Below are positions 8,340 to 16,502 of a stretch of 35,515 nucleotides of DNA, one piece after another; position 1 is the first letter of the stretch; each line of letters starts with the position of its first letter. Under the pieces are notes generated by a model. The model saw only the letters and a list, made by a program, of their open reading frames with translations, was not told where the DNA came from and did no database searches. Both the position numbers and the translations under genes were made by a program. The stretch spans positions 1-35,515 of the forward strand of contig CANGWB010000018.1 of the NCBI GenBank assembly GCA_947457465.1. The letters are read 5' to 3'. The DNA comes from Chitinophagaceae bacterium (lineage in GTDB: Bacteria > Bacteroidota > Bacteroidia > Chitinophagales > Chitinophagaceae).

Positions 8340-8954
8340 ATGGCAGTACCAAATCGACCCGGAGGCGGGTTCAGTAGACCTCCCGGTGGCGGATCTCGCC
8401 CCGGAGGCGGATTTCGAGGAAGATTCTTACCGCGTAAGGAAGCGGAACATCGCATCAACCAATTTATACGTGCTCAACAGGTTCGCCTGGTGGGTGAGAA
8501 CGTAACCGTAGGCATCTATTCGGTGCAGGATGCGGTGCGCATGGCACAGGAGCAAGGACTGGATCTGGTGGAGATATCTCCGAATGTTGATCCCCCTGTA
8601 TGTAAGATCATCGATTACAATAAGTTTCTTTACGACAAGAAGAAGAAGGAAAAAGAAATGAAGGCCAAGAGCAAGGCCTCTGAAGTCAAGGAAATTCGTT
8701 TCACCCCGAACACGGACGACCATGACTTTGATTTCAAGGCCAAGCATGCCATTGAATTCTTGAAGGAAGGAAATAAAGTAAAAGCCTATGTCCAATTCAA
8801 AGGAAGGGCGATACAGTTTCAGGATCGCGGGCAGCTTCTCTTATTGAAATTTGCAGAGCGTCTGGCTGAGGCTGGCGTACTTGAAAATATGCCCAAGATG
8901 GAAGGACGACGCATGCTTGCCATGTTCGCTCCCAAAGGCAAAAAGAAATCCTAA
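8340..8954 (+). CDS. infC: Translation initiation factor IF-3 with Gly/Arg/Pro-rich N-terminal extension
   Basis: IF-3 binds the 30S subunit, keeps it apart from 50S and checks initiator tRNA and start codon. The N-domain (EHRINQFIRAQQVRLVGENVT onward), the Lys-rich linker helix (FLYDKKKKEKEMK) and the C-domain (EIRFTPNTDDHDFDFKAKHAIEFL to the end) are all present. The protein is 204 residues against roughly 170-180 in most bacteria. The excess is an N-terminal tail of about 30 residues made of repeated PGGG, RPGGGF and FRGRF elements, resembling an RGG box. The start is the ATG at 8340; the unusual AUU start of E. coli infC is not used. It follows thrS and is closed by a strong intrinsic terminator, so the usual read-through into rpmI-rplT is broken here. 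Confidence 0.95.
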   Translation: MAVPNRPGGGFSRPPGGGSRPGGGFRGRFLPRKEAEHRINQFIRAQQVRLVGENVTVGIYSVQDAVRMAQEQGLDLVEISPNVDPPVCKIIDYNKFLYDKKKKEKEMKAKSKASEVKEIRFTPNTDDHDFDFKAKHAIEFLKEGNKVKAYVQFKGRAIQFQDRGQLLLLKFAERLAEAGVLENMPKMEGRRMLAMFAPKGKKKS

Positions 8955-8968
8955 CGTCTAAATCTATG

Positions 8969-9001
8969 CAGTGCGCTCCTAAAAGGGCGCACTGTTTTTT
9001 T
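8969..9001 (+). terminator. Intrinsic terminator after infC
   Basis: An 8-bp stem CAGTGCGC / GCGCACTG (8969-8976 with 8987-8994), partly extended by CCT/AGG, is followed by seven T residues. It sits 14 nt past the infC stop and 20 nt before the protease start. Confidence 0.88.
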
Positions 9002-9020
9002 ACATCTATAAAACACCATC

Positions 9021-11582
9021 ATGAGAACACCTCGATTTTTTTCAGGCCTTCTTTTTGTAGGCGGTTTAGTTGGCGTTTCTATGGCGCAACGTCCGACGGC
9101 GCCAACCAGTGCGCCCACGACTGTAGCTGCCGCCCCCAAGGCCGACACCACCCGAAAGCCAACCGGGCCGACCAATGGTCCTAAAGCTTACAAAGAAGTG
9201 ATCACCGCCAAGGCGCAGACCCAGAAGGGGATGTTCTCGACGCACAAGGTGGAGGATAAGTATTATTTCGAGATCCCCGATAGTTTGATCGGAAGAGAGA
9301 TCTTGGTGGTGAACCGTATTTCCAAGGCGCCTGCGGATCTGCGCAGCGGTGGATTTTTTGGATATGCCGGTGATCAGATCGGTCAGAACGTGATCCGTTT
9401 TGAAAAAGGACCGAACAACAAGGTTTTTTTACGGACACTTTCATTTGGAGAATATGCCAAGGATTCCTCCTCGCCCATGTTCCAAAACGTTACCAATTCG
9501 AACGTACAACCCATTTCAGCCGCCTTTGATATCAAGGCGCTTGGCAAAGATTCAACGGGTGTAGTGATCGATATGACCGATTATATTTCCGGGGATAACG
9601 ATGTGTTGTACTTCAACAGTTCACTGAAATCAAGCCTTCGTTTTGGTGCACCACAATCAGACAAGTCTTATATCGTAAGTGTACGTTCCTTCCCGATCAA
9701 CGTGGAGGTTCGCGTAGTAAAAACCTATACACGTCTGCCATCGCCCCCCATGCCCGGTGGGTTCGGCGGTGCACCTGCAGCTGGTGGTAACATGACCATG
9801 GAATTGAATAGCTCTATGGTTCTGCTTCCCAAAAAACCCATGCAGGCACGCTATTATGACCCTCGTGTGGGCTATTTCGTAGTTGGCTACACCGATTACG
9901 ATGCCAATCCCCAGGGCGTAAAAGATGTTTATCTCGTGAAGCGCTGGAGACTGGAGCCCAAAGAAGAGGATATGGAAAAGTATAAGCGTGGTGAACTCGT
10001 AGAGCCGAAGAAACCCATCATTTTCTACATCGATCCGGCCACACCTGCTAAATGGGTGCCGTATCTTATGCAAGGAGTAGACGATTGGAAAGGTGCCTTT
10101 GAAAAAGCCGGTTTCAAGAATGCGATCATGGCAAAGCGAGCACCGACAAAAGAAGAAGATAGTACCTGGAGCTTGGATGATGCACGCAATTCAGCTATCG
10201 TCTACAAGCCTTCCGATATTCCAAATGCCAGTGGTCCAAGTATTTCTGACCCGCGTAGCGGAGAGATCATGGAGAGTCACATCAACTGGTACCACAACGT
10301 GATGGAACTGCTTCGCAACTGGTATATGATCCAGTGTGGTCCGCTCGATCCTCGAGCCAATCAACTGGCCTTTGATGATGCATTGATGGGGCAGCTGATC
10401 CGTTTCGTTTCTTCACACGAAGTAGGGCATACACTTGGACTGCGTCACAATCATGGATCCAGCTCCACGGCACCCGTTGACAGCCTGCGTAACAAGGCAT
10501 GGGTAGAGAATAATGGACATACGCCATCCATCATGGATTATGCACGTTTCAACTACGTTGCCCAGCCGCAGGACAAAATTTCAGAGATCGGTTTATTCCC
10601 CCGTATCGGAGATTATGATAATTGGGCGATCGAGTGGGGGTATCGTCGTTTTTATCAATTCAAAGATGAAGAAGATGAGAAAGGCTATATGAATCAATGG
10701 GTGATGGATCGCCTGAAGAATAAGCGTCTTTGGTTCGGAACTGAATCCAATCCCGATGATCCGCGTTCACAAAGTGAGCAAGTGGGCGACGATGCGATGA
10801 AAGGTAGTTTCTGGGGAACGGAGAACCTCAAGCGGATCGTTCCGAATTTGATGAAATGGACTCGCGAACCCAATGAAGGCTACGACATGTTGCGTACCAT
10901 GTACGGGGAAGTGGTCAGCCAGTTCAACCGTTACAATGGTCATGTAGCCAAATATGTTGGCGGGATCATGGAAACACCCAAAACAGTTGAACAGGATGGT
11001 CCTGTTTACGAAATCGTAGCCAAGGCCAAACAAAAAGAGGCAGTCGCATACCTCAACAAACAGCTTTTTTCCACTCCGAAGTGGATGATCAATGAGGAGA
11101 TCCTCATGCGTACCGGACAAAGCGCACTGACCATCATCGGTGGGGCACAGGATAACATGTTGAATCGTCTCCTCAGCACCAGAAACTTGGGTAAACTGGT
11201 AGATGCAGAAGCGAACATCGGAAGCAAAGCCTATCGCATTACCGATCTGCTGGGTGAATTGAAAGCCGGTATCTATTCAGAGCTAACTGCTCGCCAGGCA
11301 ACAGACATTTACCGCAGAAATCTGCAGAAGTCTTATGTAATGACCCTGACCCGTTTGATCGATGGAGGCAGTTCCAATTCTTCCATGGGTGGCATGGTCA
11401 TTCAGTTTTCATCCGGACCATCTACAGACAAAAGCGACATCAAGAGTGTGGTCAAAGCCCATCTTAGCACGTTGCGCAGCGAAATGCTCGCCGGCGCTGC
11501 TTTGGTAGCAGATCCCATGACACGCTTTCACTGGAAGGATCTCGCGGATCGCATCGAACAGGCACTCGATCCACGTAACTGA
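9021..11582 (+). CDS. Secreted zinc-dependent metalloprotease (DUF5117/DUF5118 family)
   Basis: 853-residue exported metzincin-like protease. A signal peptide (about 1-22, ending VSMAQ) is followed by a low-complexity Pro/Thr/Ala stretch (about 24-55), a DUF5118-like segment and a DUF5117 domain. The catalytic domain has HEVGHTLGLRH at residues 466-476, exactly HExxHxxGxxH, so H466, H470 and H476 bind zinc and E467 is the base. A Met-turn, SIMDYA with M505, follows. A C-terminal helical domain of the DUF4953 type ends the protein. The cleaved substrate is unknown; relatives are periplasmic or surface proteins of Bacteroidota. Its placement between infC and rpmI is unusual. No TAnnTTTG box is visible in the 66 nt before it, so it may depend on leakage through the infC terminator or on another sigma factor. 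It has its own terminator. Confidence 0.93.
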   Translation: MRTPRFFSGLLFVGGLVGVSMAQRPTAPTSAPTTVAAAPKADTTRKPTGPTNGPKAYKEVITAKAQTQKGMFSTHKVEDKYYFEIPDSLIGREILVVNRISKAPADLRSGGFFGYAGDQIGQNVIRFEKGPNNKVFLRTLSFGEYAKDSSSPMFQNVTNSNVQPISAAFDIKALGKDSTGVVIDMTDYISGDNDVLYFNSSLKSSLRFGAPQSDKSYIVSVRSFPINVEVRVVKTYTRLPSPPMPGGFGGAPAAGGNMTMELNSSMVLLPKKPMQARYYDPRVGYFVVGYTDYDANPQGVKDVYLVKRWRLEPKEEDMEKYKRGELVEPKKPIIFYIDPATPAKWVPYLMQGVDDWKGAFEKAGFKNAIMAKRAPTKEEDSTWSLDDARNSAIVYKPSDIPNASGPSISDPRSGEIMESHINWYHNVMELLRNWYMIQCGPLDPRANQLAFDDALMGQLIRFVSSHEVGHTLGLRHNHGSSSTAPVDSLRNKAWVENNGHTPSIMDYARFNYVAQPQDKISEIGLFPRIGDYDNWAIEWGYRRFYQFKDEEDEKGYMNQWVMDRLKNKRLWFGTESNPDDPRSQSEQVGDDAMKGSFWGTENLKRIVPNLMKWTREPNEGYDMLRTMYGEVVSQFNRYNGHVAKYVGGIMETPKTVEQDGPVYEIVAKAKQKEAVAYLNKQLFSTPKWMINEEILMRTGQSALTIIGGAQDNMLNRLLSTRNLGKLVDAEANIGSKAYRITDLLGELKAGIYSELTARQATDIYRRNLQKSYVMTLTRLIDGGSSNSSMGGMVIQFSSGPSTDKSDIKSVVKAHLSTLRSEMLAGAALVADPMTRFHWKDLADRIEQALDPRN

Positions 11583-11600
11583 TTCTGAATCAAATAAGTA

Positions 11601-11628
11601 AAGGGCCTCAATTGAGGCCCTTTTTTTT
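11601..11628 (+). terminator. Intrinsic terminator after the metalloprotease gene
   Basis: Perfect inverted repeat AAGGGCCTCA / TGAGGCCCTT around a two-base centre (AT; the real loop must be larger), followed by eight T residues; 18 nt past the stop codon. Confidence 0.9.
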
Positions 11629-11650
11629 AGGCAGGAACCGAAACGAACCC

Positions 11651-11658
11651 TATCTTTG
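11651..11658 (+). promoter_or_regulatory. -7 promoter element of the rpmI-rplT operon
   Basis: TATCTTTG, an exact TAnnTTTG match, with TTTAG about 20 nt upstream in the -33 position. It lies just past the protease terminator, so rpmI-rplT is transcribed independently with a leader of about 100 nt. Confidence 0.65.
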
Positions 11659-11662
11659 CACC

Positions 11663-11763
11663 CCCATGAAAATGGGTCGGCCACAAGACACATTATCTGA
11701 AGAGGTTCGAAAAAGGTCCCCCGGTGGGGAATGCCTCAAGGATGAAATTTAAAACAGGGTACC
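11663..11763 (+). promoter_or_regulatory. Structured 5' leader of rpmI-rplT, candidate L20 autoregulatory element with upstream ORF
   Basis: The predicted leader begins with a hairpin CCCAT-GAAA-ATGGG (11663-11676), closed by a GNRA-type tetraloop. A nested structure follows: GAGG (11702-11705) pairs with CCTC (11734-11737) around an inner CCCC-CGGT-GGGG hairpin (11718-11729). The same region encodes a 28-codon ORF, ATG at 11666 to TAA at 11752, whose ATG lies 7 nt after the -7 box and which ends 11 nt before rpmI. L20 represses its own operon through leader RNA in other bacteria; whether this leader does so is inference. The stems are short and were found by eye, without folding. Confidence 0.45.
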
Positions 11764-11961
11764 ATGCCCAAGGTAAAAACCAACTCCAGTGCCAAGAAGC
11801 GCTTTAAAGTGACAGGCACCGGAAAGATCCAGCACCAAAAGAGTTTCAAGCGTCACATTCTGACCAAAAAATCAAAGAAGCGTAAACGCAACATGCGTAA
11901 GGATGGAACCGTCGCCGCTTCACACGTTGATTTTGTAAAGCGACTCCTTCGCCTGAAGTGA
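11764..11961 (+). CDS. rpmI: 50S ribosomal protein L35
   Basis: 65-residue basic protein of the large ribosomal subunit. It begins [21 protein letters not shown] and contains the conserved [12 protein letters not shown] segment, at the usual family length. The ATG at 11764 follows the structured leader. rplT comes 44 nt later, the standard rpmI-rplT order, and the two share a promoter and a terminator. In most bacteria infC lies directly upstream; here a protease gene and a terminator intervene. Confidence 0.97.
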   Translation: MPKVKTNSSAKKRFKVTGTGKIQHQKSFKRHILTKKSKKRKRNMRKDGTVAASHVDFVKRLLRLK

Positions 11962-12005
11962 TCCTAACTCTGAACTTTGATTTCTGAACTCTAAACTGAT
12001 CTGAC

Positions 12006-12350
12006 ATGCCTCGTTCAAAAAATGCCGTTGCCTCCAAAGCACGCCGTAAAAAAATACTCAAGCAAGCCAAAGGCTATTATGGTAAGCGTAAGAATGTACT
12101 GACCGTTGCCAAAAACGTTGTAGAAAAAGGTATGACCTACATGTTTGTGGGTCGTAAACTGAAAAAGCGTGAGTACCGCGGTCTATGGATCGCTCGTATC
12201 AATGCTGCTGTTCGCGAAGAAGGGTTGACCTACTCCGTGTTCATCAATAAGCTTCAGCAAAAAGGAATCGAGCTGGACCGTAAGGTACTGGCCGACCTGG
12301 CTATGAATCACCCGGAGACCTTCAAAGGGCTGATTCAGTCTGTAAAATAA
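12006..12350 (+). CDS. rplT: 50S ribosomal protein L20
   Basis: 114-residue protein that binds 23S rRNA early in 50S assembly and, in several bacteria, represses its own operon. It starts [30 protein letters not shown], the long basic N-terminal helix typical of L20. The globular domain follows with RDLWI-like [12 protein letters not shown] and ends in [14 protein letters not shown]. Length is normal. It is the last gene of the cluster and is closed by a strong terminator 27 nt downstream. Confidence 0.97.
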   Translation: MPRSKNAVASKARRKKILKQAKGYYGKRKNVLTVAKNVVEKGMTYMFVGRKLKKREYRGLWIARINAAVREEGLTYSVFINKLQQKGIELDRKVLADLAMNHPETFKGLIQSVK

Positions 12351-12371
12351 CTTACAACAAGTTGTATAACT

Positions 12372-12397
12372 AAAAAGCCCCCATTGGGGGCTTTTTT
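12372..12397 (+). terminator. Intrinsic terminator after rplT
   Basis: GCCCCC-ATT-GGGGGC stem (12377-12391) flanked by AAAAA and TTTTTT. The A and T runs on both sides make it usable in both directions, so it could also end the convergent small gene at 12422-12577. Confidence 0.9.
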
Positions 12398-12421
12398 ATT
12401 TCTTGTCGCGGATCGTTGGGA

Positions 12422-12577
12422 TCACATAATGTCCATGGCCTTAACAAAGGCAGTGGTTTGGAAGGGCAGGATCAAGGTAAGCCACTCCCAATGCGTAAAA
12501 ATAGCGAGACCCAGTGCAGCGGTAGAAGCGAAGAAGACCAACCACCAAATACCGCGGGCATTTTTGGACTGTTCCAT
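12422..12577 (-). CDS. Small membrane protein of 51 residues, function unknown
   Basis: Short gene on the minus strand between rplT and malQ. It encodes 51 residues starting MEQSKNARGIWWLVFFAST and ending FVKAMDIM. One clear hydrophobic segment (about residues 10-27) and a shorter second one (about 33-39, LTLILPF) suggest a small integral membrane protein with one or two passes. Support for a real gene is good. There is an exact -7 box (TACTTTTG) 15 nt upstream with a TTG 21 nt further up. The hydrophobic pattern is coherent and Trp-rich. The bidirectional rplT terminator lies just past the stop. I recognise no function. Confidence 0.7.
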   Translation of the reverse strand: MEQSKNARGIWWLVFFASTAALGLAIFTHWEWLTLILPFQTTAFVKAMDIM

Positions 12578-12592
12578 GTCTTGAAGTTTTAG

Positions 12593-12624
12593 CAAAAGTA
12601 AGATTTCCGGATGTAAAAATTCAA
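12593..12624 (-). promoter_or_regulatory. Promoter of the 51-residue membrane protein gene
   Basis: On the minus strand TTG (12624-12622) is followed after 21 nt by TACTTTTG (12600-12593), close to the Bacteroidota -33/-7 arrangement. Leader of about 10 nt. Confidence 0.6.
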
Positions 12625-12710
12625 CGGGTAGGCTATAAGGTTCGCTTGATTTCTATTCCTGAAAATCATATTTTCGTTTTCGTGTCCAATTAACACATTA
12701 GAACGATTTC

Positions 12711-12718
12711 TACGCTTG
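12711..12718 (+). promoter_or_regulatory. Possible -7 promoter element of malQ
   Basis: TACGCTTG, one mismatch from TAnnTTTG, ending 2 nt before the malQ ATG. No clear -33 element, so this is tentative. Confidence 0.35.
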
Positions 12719-12720
12719 TC

Positions 12721-15411
12721 ATGACCCTGGATCTTCATCTTCGTTTTTCCACCCGATACGGACAAACTATTTTGGTACTGGGCGATCACCCGGCACTTGG
12801 TGGGGGCGACATCGCCAAGGCGGTGGCGATGCGTTTTTTGAATGATCAATGCTGGCATCTTTCTATCGACATCGCTACCTCAAAAGGTAAAAAGTCGATC
12901 CGCTATAAATACCTTCTTCAAGATGCAGATGGCCGGATCACCGAGGAGTGGGGGATGGATCGTGCTATTTCAATCGAGGAGGTGCATGGGCGTCTGCTTG
13001 CTATCGATACCTGGAGCCATGCGGGTGAATTTGAACAGACCTTCAATTCCGGTCCGTTTCGGAATTTCTTATTGCCAACTCGTACGGATGTAGTGGAAGG
13101 CTCTTCTGTCGTAAATGGCACCATCACCTTCCGTGTGAAAGCTCCCTTGCTTGGCATCCACGAGTCACTCCGACTGATCGGTGATGGGGAGGGGCTCGGG
13201 AATTGGAAAGAAATCGCATCGATCCCGATGCACTATAATGGAACCTGGTGGGAAGTTGCAAGGCCAGTAAAGCCCGATCTTTTCACTGCCCGGTACAAGT
13301 ACGGTGTTTGGGATGACGAAAAAGGGATATGGATTAGGTTTGAGGACGGTGGGGACCGAACCCTGCTGAAAGTAGAGACAGATACGTCAAATGCGTACGT
13401 GGTTCATGATGGTTTTGTACGACTTCCCAACAATACCTGGCGCGGGGCGGGTATTTCCATGCCGGTATTCAGTATTCGGACTGAAAATAGTTTTGGTGTC
13501 GGTGAATTTACAGACCTACCCTTGTTGGGTGATTGGGCCAAGCGTTTGGGGATGCGACTCATACAGATCCTTCCCGTAAATGACACGACCGCTTTTCACA
13601 ATTGGAAAGACTCTTATCCATATGCGGGTATTTCGGCTTTTGCACTTCACCCCCAATATATTTCACTTCGTACCATTGCCGGTGAAGAGCATGCCGATCT
13701 GCTGCAAGAGTGGGAAGAGGTTCGTCTGCAGCTGAATGCCAAAACAGAAGTTGATTACGAGGGGGTGATGAAAGCCAAGTGGGCGGTGCTTCAAGCATTG
13801 TACGAACGGTTCGGCAAAAATTGTCTAGCTTCCAAAGAATACAAATCTTACTGGAAAGAACAACAACACTGGCTGAAACCTTATTGTGTTTTTTCCTATT
13901 TACGCGATACGCATCAAACAGCTGATTTTTCAGAATGGCCCGATCACAATGTCTATCAAGAGGAGGCTGTTAAGCCCTTACTGAAAGCCGGAACTAAATC
14001 TGCTAAGGCCATTGCTTTTTATGGGTTCATACAATTTCATTTGCATGTACAGCTTAAACAGGCTGTTCAGCATTTGCACGGGCTGGGGATCATACTCAAG
14101 GGAGATATCCCCATCGGCGTGAACCGACATGGTTGCGATGCCTGGGTGGCACCTGAATTGTACCATATGGATTGGCAGGCCGGGGCTCCTCCGGATGACT
14201 TTACAGCGATCGGACAAAATTGGGGGTTCCCTACTTACAATTGGAAACGCATGCAGGCAGATGGGTTCCGTTGGTGGAAGCAGCGCTTCCAGCAAATGGA
14301 ACTTTATTATGATGCATTCCGGATCGACCACATACTCGGGTTCTTCCGGATCTGGAGTATCCCCACTCATGCCGTAGAAGGCATACTAGGCCGATTTGTA
14401 CCCGCCATCCCTATCCATCAATCCGAATTTGCACAAAGGGGTATTCCATTCGATGTCGTACGTTATTGCAAACCTTATATCAACGATACACTGCTTCAAC
14501 AGCTTTTCGGTGCAGATGCCCATCTTGTTCGGGAACATTTTCTAGAAACTGCCGACATGGGTGTCTATTCACTGAAGCCGGCGTTCGAAACTCAACGACA
14601 GATCGAGCGTTATTTTCTCAATCATCATCAGTGGCCAACGGGGACCAAAGAAAAATTGTATTCACTGGTCGCTAACGTTATCCTGCTGGAGTCGGAGGAA
14701 AAAGGACAGGGCTATCATTTCAGGATCTCCATGGAGAAGACCTATTCTTATGCCTGTCTTCCTTCTACGATCCAACATGCACTGCATGAGCTTTACGTCG
14801 ATTATTTCTTCAAGCGGCAGGATGATTTTTGGTTCCGCGAAGCCATGCATAAACTTCCCTCCCTGAAAGCGGCCACCAATATGCTTGTTTGTGGCGAAGA
14901 CCTGGGTATGGTGCCTCATTGTGTGCCTGAAGTGATGCAGCAGTTAGGTATTCTCAGTTTGGAAATACAGCGGATGCCAAAAGATCCGACCCGTCGGTTC
15001 TTCCATCCCGCCGATGCGCCTTATTTATCGGTGGTTACGCCCTCTACGCACGACATGAGTACGCTTCGCGCCTGGTGGGAAGAGGATGCGGGCCGCACAA
15101 GCGATTTTTACCACCAAGAATTGAAACAGTGGGGCGATGCACCTCAGTTTTGTGAGTCTTGGGTGAATCGCACGATCATTGAACAACATTTACAATCTCC
15201 AGCCATGTGGAGTGTATTTCAGGTGCAGGACCTACTGGGTTGTTCAGAGCGCCTGAGGCGTTCAGTACCGCAGGAGGAACGCATAAACAATCCAGCCAAC
15301 CCCGATCAATACTGGCAATACCGGCTGCATTTACCGCTCGAACAACTGGTGGATGAATCTGATTTCAACCGCGAAGTGAAACAACTGATACAAGCCAGCG
15401 GACGGGGGTAG
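12721..15411 (+). CDS. malQ: 4-alpha-glucanotransferase (GH77, amylomaltase) with N-terminal CBM20 domains
   Basis: Cytoplasmic enzyme that transfers 4-alpha-glucan segments between maltodextrins during glycogen and maltose metabolism. At 896 residues it is longer than the ~500-690 of simple MalQ. Two CBM20-like starch-binding domains occupy about 1-105 (ILVLGDHPALGGG) and 120-235 (RLIGDGEGLGNWKEI, YKYGVWD). The GH77 barrel starts near 245 (GAGISMPVFSIRTENSFGVGEF). The three catalytic acids can be placed: nucleophile D536 in FRIDHILGF, acid/base E726 in CGEDLGMVP, and transition-state D778 in TPSTHDM. A long insertion between barrel strands is typical of the CBM20-MalQ/DPE2 type also found in plant cytosol. 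The dipeptide epimerase gene follows after 24 nt, but no functional link is evident. Confidence 0.95.
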   Translation: MTLDLHLRFSTRYGQTILVLGDHPALGGGDIAKAVAMRFLNDQCWHLSIDIATSKGKKSIRYKYLLQDADGRITEEWGMDRAISIEEVHGRLLAIDTWSHAGEFEQTFNSGPFRNFLLPTRTDVVEGSSVVNGTITFRVKAPLLGIHESLRLIGDGEGLGNWKEIASIPMHYNGTWWEVARPVKPDLFTARYKYGVWDDEKGIWIRFEDGGDRTLLKVETDTSNAYVVHDGFVRLPNNTWRGAGISMPVFSIRTENSFGVGEFTDLPLLGDWAKRLGMRLIQILPVNDTTAFHNWKDSYPYAGISAFALHPQYISLRTIAGEEHADLLQEWEEVRLQLNAKTEVDYEGVMKAKWAVLQALYERFGKNCLASKEYKSYWKEQQHWLKPYCVFSYLRDTHQTADFSEWPDHNVYQEEAVKPLLKAGTKSAKAIAFYGFIQFHLHVQLKQAVQHLHGLGIILKGDIPIGVNRHGCDAWVAPELYHMDWQAGAPPDDFTAIGQNWGFPTYNWKRMQADGFRWWKQRFQQMELYYDAFRIDHILGFFRIWSIPTHAVEGILGRFVPAIPIHQSEFAQRGIPFDVVRYCKPYINDTLLQQLFGADAHLVREHFLETADMGVYSLKPAFETQRQIERYFLNHHQWPTGTKEKLYSLVANVILLESEEKGQGYHFRISMEKTYSYACLPSTIQHALHELYVDYFFKRQDDFWFREAMHKLPSLKAATNMLVCGEDLGMVPHCVPEVMQQLGILSLEIQRMPKDPTRRFFHPADAPYLSVVTPSTHDMSTLRAWWEEDAGRTSDFYHQELKQWGDAPQFCESWVNRTIIEQHLQSPAMWSVFQVQDLLGCSERLRRSVPQEERINNPANPDQYWQYRLHLPLEQLVDESDFNREVKQLIQASGRG

Positions 15412-15435
15412 GGGCTTCTGTACTAACTTGCGTCC

Positions 15436-16458
15436 ATGCAGGTTCGATACTGTTCCATCTCGCTACCCTTTACCCATCCCTTCACCATTTCAAAAGGGAC
15501 AAAAACGCATCAACCCTCATTGGTAGTTCAATTGGAACACCGTGGGCTTTTCGGTGTTGGAGAAGCACCTGCTATCGCGTATTACGACACAACGGTCGAA
15601 TCAATGATCGCCCGTCTCGAATTCAAAAAGCCGATGATCGAACGCTTTGCCTTCACGGATCCGGAGCGTTACTGGCATTATTTACATCATCTCATCCCCA
15701 ATGATCCATTTCTGGTTTCTGCACTCGACATGGCCGCCTGGGATCTGTATGGCAAAATGATCGGTATGCCACTGTATCGGTTGTGGAAGGGGGATCCAGC
15801 CAAGACGCCGATGACTGACTATACGATCGGAATCGATACCATCCCCAAGATGATCGAGAAGATCCGCGAAACCCCCTGGCCCATCTACAAGATCAAAGTT
15901 GGCACGCCTGATGACCTTCCCATGCTTCGAGCTTTACGGGCCGAGATGGATGCCAAGCTTCGGATCGACGCAAATGCCGGATGGACGCTCGACCAAGCAA
16001 TGGCTCTATTGCCTGCTTTAGAGGAAATGAATATCGAGCTGATCGAACAACCGCTAGCCAAAGATGACTGGGATGGAATGGCGGTTTTAAAAGCGGCTTC
16101 ATCCATCCCTTTATATGCCGATGAATCTTGTGTTTTTGAAAAAGATGTTGATGCCTGCGCGCCCTTCTTTCATGGGATCAACATAAAATTGACCAAGTGC
16201 AGTGGACTCACCCCGGCACGTCGTATGATCCGAAGAGCCAAGGAACTGGGTTTAAAGGTGATGATCGGATCCATGAACGAGTCCACGCTCGGTAGCGCGG
16301 CTATTGCGCACCTGACTCCCTTTATCGATGAGGTGGATATGGATGGCCCGCTTTTATTGGCGGAGGACATTGCAAGCGGACTTGAATACGAGCATGGTAA
16401 AGTCAAATTACCCCAGCAGCCGGGGTTGGGGATCACCTGCAGTTTGTCATTCGAATAA
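15436..16458 (+). CDS. Dipeptide epimerase (L-Ala-D/L-Glu epimerase type), enolase superfamily
   Basis: 340-residue enzyme of the muconate-lactonizing subgroup of the enolase superfamily. The likely reaction is epimerisation of L-Ala-D-Glu from murein turnover, so that the peptide can be degraded. Catalytic features: K152-I-K154 on one face and K251 (in NIKLTKCSG) on the other; metal ligands D178 (RIDANAGW), E204 (IEQP) and D229 (YADES). The D301-M-D303 motif (VDMDGPL) is the dipeptide-ammonium binding DxD that marks this family. The N-terminal capping domain begins SLPFTHPFTISKGTKT. It lies between malQ and ubiD with short gaps (24 and 44 nt). A TAACTTG sequence just upstream could be a weak promoter. 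Specificity for Ala-Glu rather than another dipeptide is inferred. Confidence 0.88.
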   Translation: MQVRYCSISLPFTHPFTISKGTKTHQPSLVVQLEHRGLFGVGEAPAIAYYDTTVESMIARLEFKKPMIERFAFTDPERYWHYLHHLIPNDPFLVSALDMAAWDLYGKMIGMPLYRLWKGDPAKTPMTDYTIGIDTIPKMIEKIRETPWPIYKIKVGTPDDLPMLRALRAEMDAKLRIDANAGWTLDQAMALLPALEEMNIELIEQPLAKDDWDGMAVLKAASSIPLYADESCVFEKDVDACAPFFHGINIKLTKCSGLTPARRMIRRAKELGLKVMIGSMNESTLGSAAIAHLTPFIDEVDMDGPLLLAEDIASGLEYEHGKVKLPQQPGLGITCSLSFE

Positions 16459-16502
16459 AACCTTTAACACCATCGGGTGTTGTAACAACGCAAAACCTTC
16501 TC

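Noticed and set aside
16466-16481. Hairpin AACACC-ATCG-GGTGTT between the epimerase and ubiD genes
   Set aside because: No T run follows, so it is not an intrinsic terminator; too short to assign another role.
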